Source: Sporomusaceae bacterium (GTDB lineage Bacteria > Bacillota_C > Negativicutes > Sporomusales_B > UBA7701). Taken from it: DNA of 25,975 nt. The notes beneath the pieces were generated by a model. The model saw only the letters and a list, made by a program, of their open reading frames with translations. It ran no database searches and had not been told where the DNA came from. The DNA lies in the NCBI GenBank assembly GCA_022839045.1, contig JALHDI010000032.1:1-25975 (forward strand), read 5' to 3'. A program made the translations under genes and the position numbers. Below, piece after piece: positions 25,187-25,975 of this stretch. The stretch's first letter is position 1, and every line of letters begins with the position of its first letter.

Positions 25187-25459
25187 ATGGCCAGGATCGC
25201 GGTTATTTTTCTCCTGATGTGCGCTCTGCTCGCGCCGGCGACGGCCAGCGCCGCGGAGTTCAGTCTGAGCGTCGCCGTCAGCCGCCAGGACGACGGCACC
25301 ACCACGGGCGAGCTGTGGTTTAACGACCGGGTGGTGTGGCGCCTGCGGATAGCGAGCGACGACGCCCAGCCGGTGTCGGTCCCCGCCGGGAGCAGGACGA
25401 CGGTGGTGGTGCCGGATGTGGAGGGCGGGTTATTCCTGCTCAAAGTCTATAACCAATAA
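25187..25459 (+). CDS. Small exported protein of unknown function
   Basis: The 90-residue protein has a clear signal peptide (MARIAVIFLLMCALLAPATASA, cleavage about ASA-AE near residue 23). The remaining ~67-residue segment is rich in beta-forming residues (FSLSVAVSRQDDG, TGELWFNDRVVWRLRI, SRTTVVVPDVEGGLFLLKVYNQ). No cysteines remain in the mature part and I recognise no family. The ATG at 25187 is preceded by GGGGGTGTG, a fair ribosome site. The gene lies 83 bases after ispDF with no terminator between, and a palindromic element begins 5 bases after its stop. Confidence 0.65.
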   Translation: MARIAVIFLLMCALLAPATASAAEFSLSVAVSRQDDGTTTGELWFNDRVVWRLRIASDDAQPVSVPAGSRTTVVVPDVEGGLFLLKVYNQ

Positions 25460-25463
25460 AGGG

Positions 25464-25586
25464 GCGGCCGTTGATAAGCGCCCATCTGCGTTGTCAGACC
25501 TGCGGGCGCTTGCTTGCGTACGTCCCGAGTACGCGTCGCGTCGCGTCCTCGGCCTTCCTAGCATCTGGGCACTTCTGAACGGCCGC
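25464..25586 (+). repeat. Long palindromic intergenic element, copy C
   Basis: The 123-base imperfect palindrome has a left arm GCGGCCGTTGATAAGCGCCC (from 25464) and a right arm ending GGGCACTTCTGAACGGCCGC (to 25586). An inner hairpin GCGTAC/GTACGC lies at 25516-25521/25529-25534. Outer arms match copy B; the inner hairpin matches copy A. It starts 5 bases after the stop of the small exported protein. Confidence 0.85.
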
Positions 25587-25606
25587 GGCGTAATACCGAA
25601 CAGCAA

Positions 25607-25643
25607 GCACCTGCCAGCGCAGGTGCCTTTCCGTTTCTTTCGC
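25607..25643 (+). terminator. Probable terminator upstream of gltX
   Basis: GCACCTGC (25607-25614), loop CAGC and GCAGGTGC (25619-25626) are followed by CTTTCCGTTTCTTTC. The T-run is interrupted, so efficiency is uncertain. Confidence 0.55.
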
Positions 25644-25653
25644 CAACTTTGGT

Positions 25654-25682
25654 TTGCGTATTGTTCCGATATGGATTAAAAT
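25654..25682 (+). promoter_or_regulatory. Candidate promoter of gltX
   Basis: TTGCGT (25654-25659), a 17-base spacer and TAAAAT (25677-25682), 35 bases before the gltX start. Confidence 0.5.
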
Positions 25683-25687
25683 ACTAA

Positions 25688-25975
<288 letters not shown>

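Noticed and set aside
25416..25679. Open frame spanning repeat copy C
   Set aside because: It has no ribosome site and its sequence is the translated palindrome; the same holds for the frame 10985-11281 across copy A.

Overview
The window reads as a GC-rich chromosome segment of a spore-forming member of the Firmicutes. The sporulation-type genes (ytfI/ytfJ-like pair, disA, a SpoIIP-type amidase), the ctsR-mcsA-mcsB-clpC operon and the order radA-disA-carD-yacL-ispD/F-gltX all point that way. A Sporomusa-like lineage of the Negativicutes (diderm spore formers) is my best guess. It fits the exported CsgG/FlgT-like protein, but it is inference from gene content and not a sequence match. I see no insertion sequence, phage gene, tRNA or CRISPR array.

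Layout. Positions 1-90 hold the 3' end of a 5S rRNA and its terminator, closing an rRNA operon that lies to the left. Positions 147-2260 hold a DUF2157-like membrane protein and the overlapping ytfI/ytfJ-type sporulation pair. A complete single-chain pyruvate carboxylase (2414-5896) follows, converging on a leftward group: a CsgG/FlgT-like exported protein, rubrerythrin and S-adenosylmethionine decarboxylase, each with its own promoter and terminator. Divergent from speD is a rightward set: fabK, a small membrane protein and an RlmI-type methyltransferase (8448-11159).

Positions 11363-15977 hold the class III heat-shock operon ctsR-mcsA-mcsB-clpC. Its control region has a sigma-A promoter covered by a run of GTCAAA repeats whose 7-8 nt spacing is not the textbook CtsR spacing. 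radA-disA follow with a 4-base overlap. Two leftward genes come next: a SpoIIP-type amidase and a small membrane protein that appears to share a duplicated ~48-residue domain with it. Then come a leftward Cys-containing conserved hypothetical and the rightward carD, yacL (PIN-TRAM), a PAS/HD-GYP signalling protein, a fused ispDF, a small exported protein and the start of gltX at the right edge.

How the genes relate: CtsR, McsA/McsB and ClpC form the protein quality-control circuit. RadA and DisA link recombination to c-di-AMP signalling. IspDF and GltX are housekeeping. The most unusual items are a family of three long palindromic intergenic elements (11159-11279, 20045-20112, 25464-25586), each just downstream of a gene in the same relative orientation; the domain shared by SpoIIP and its neighbour; the variant CtsR operator array; and a disA terminator buried inside the convergent gene. 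None of these is a large new system, and most of the window is ordinary core chromosome.
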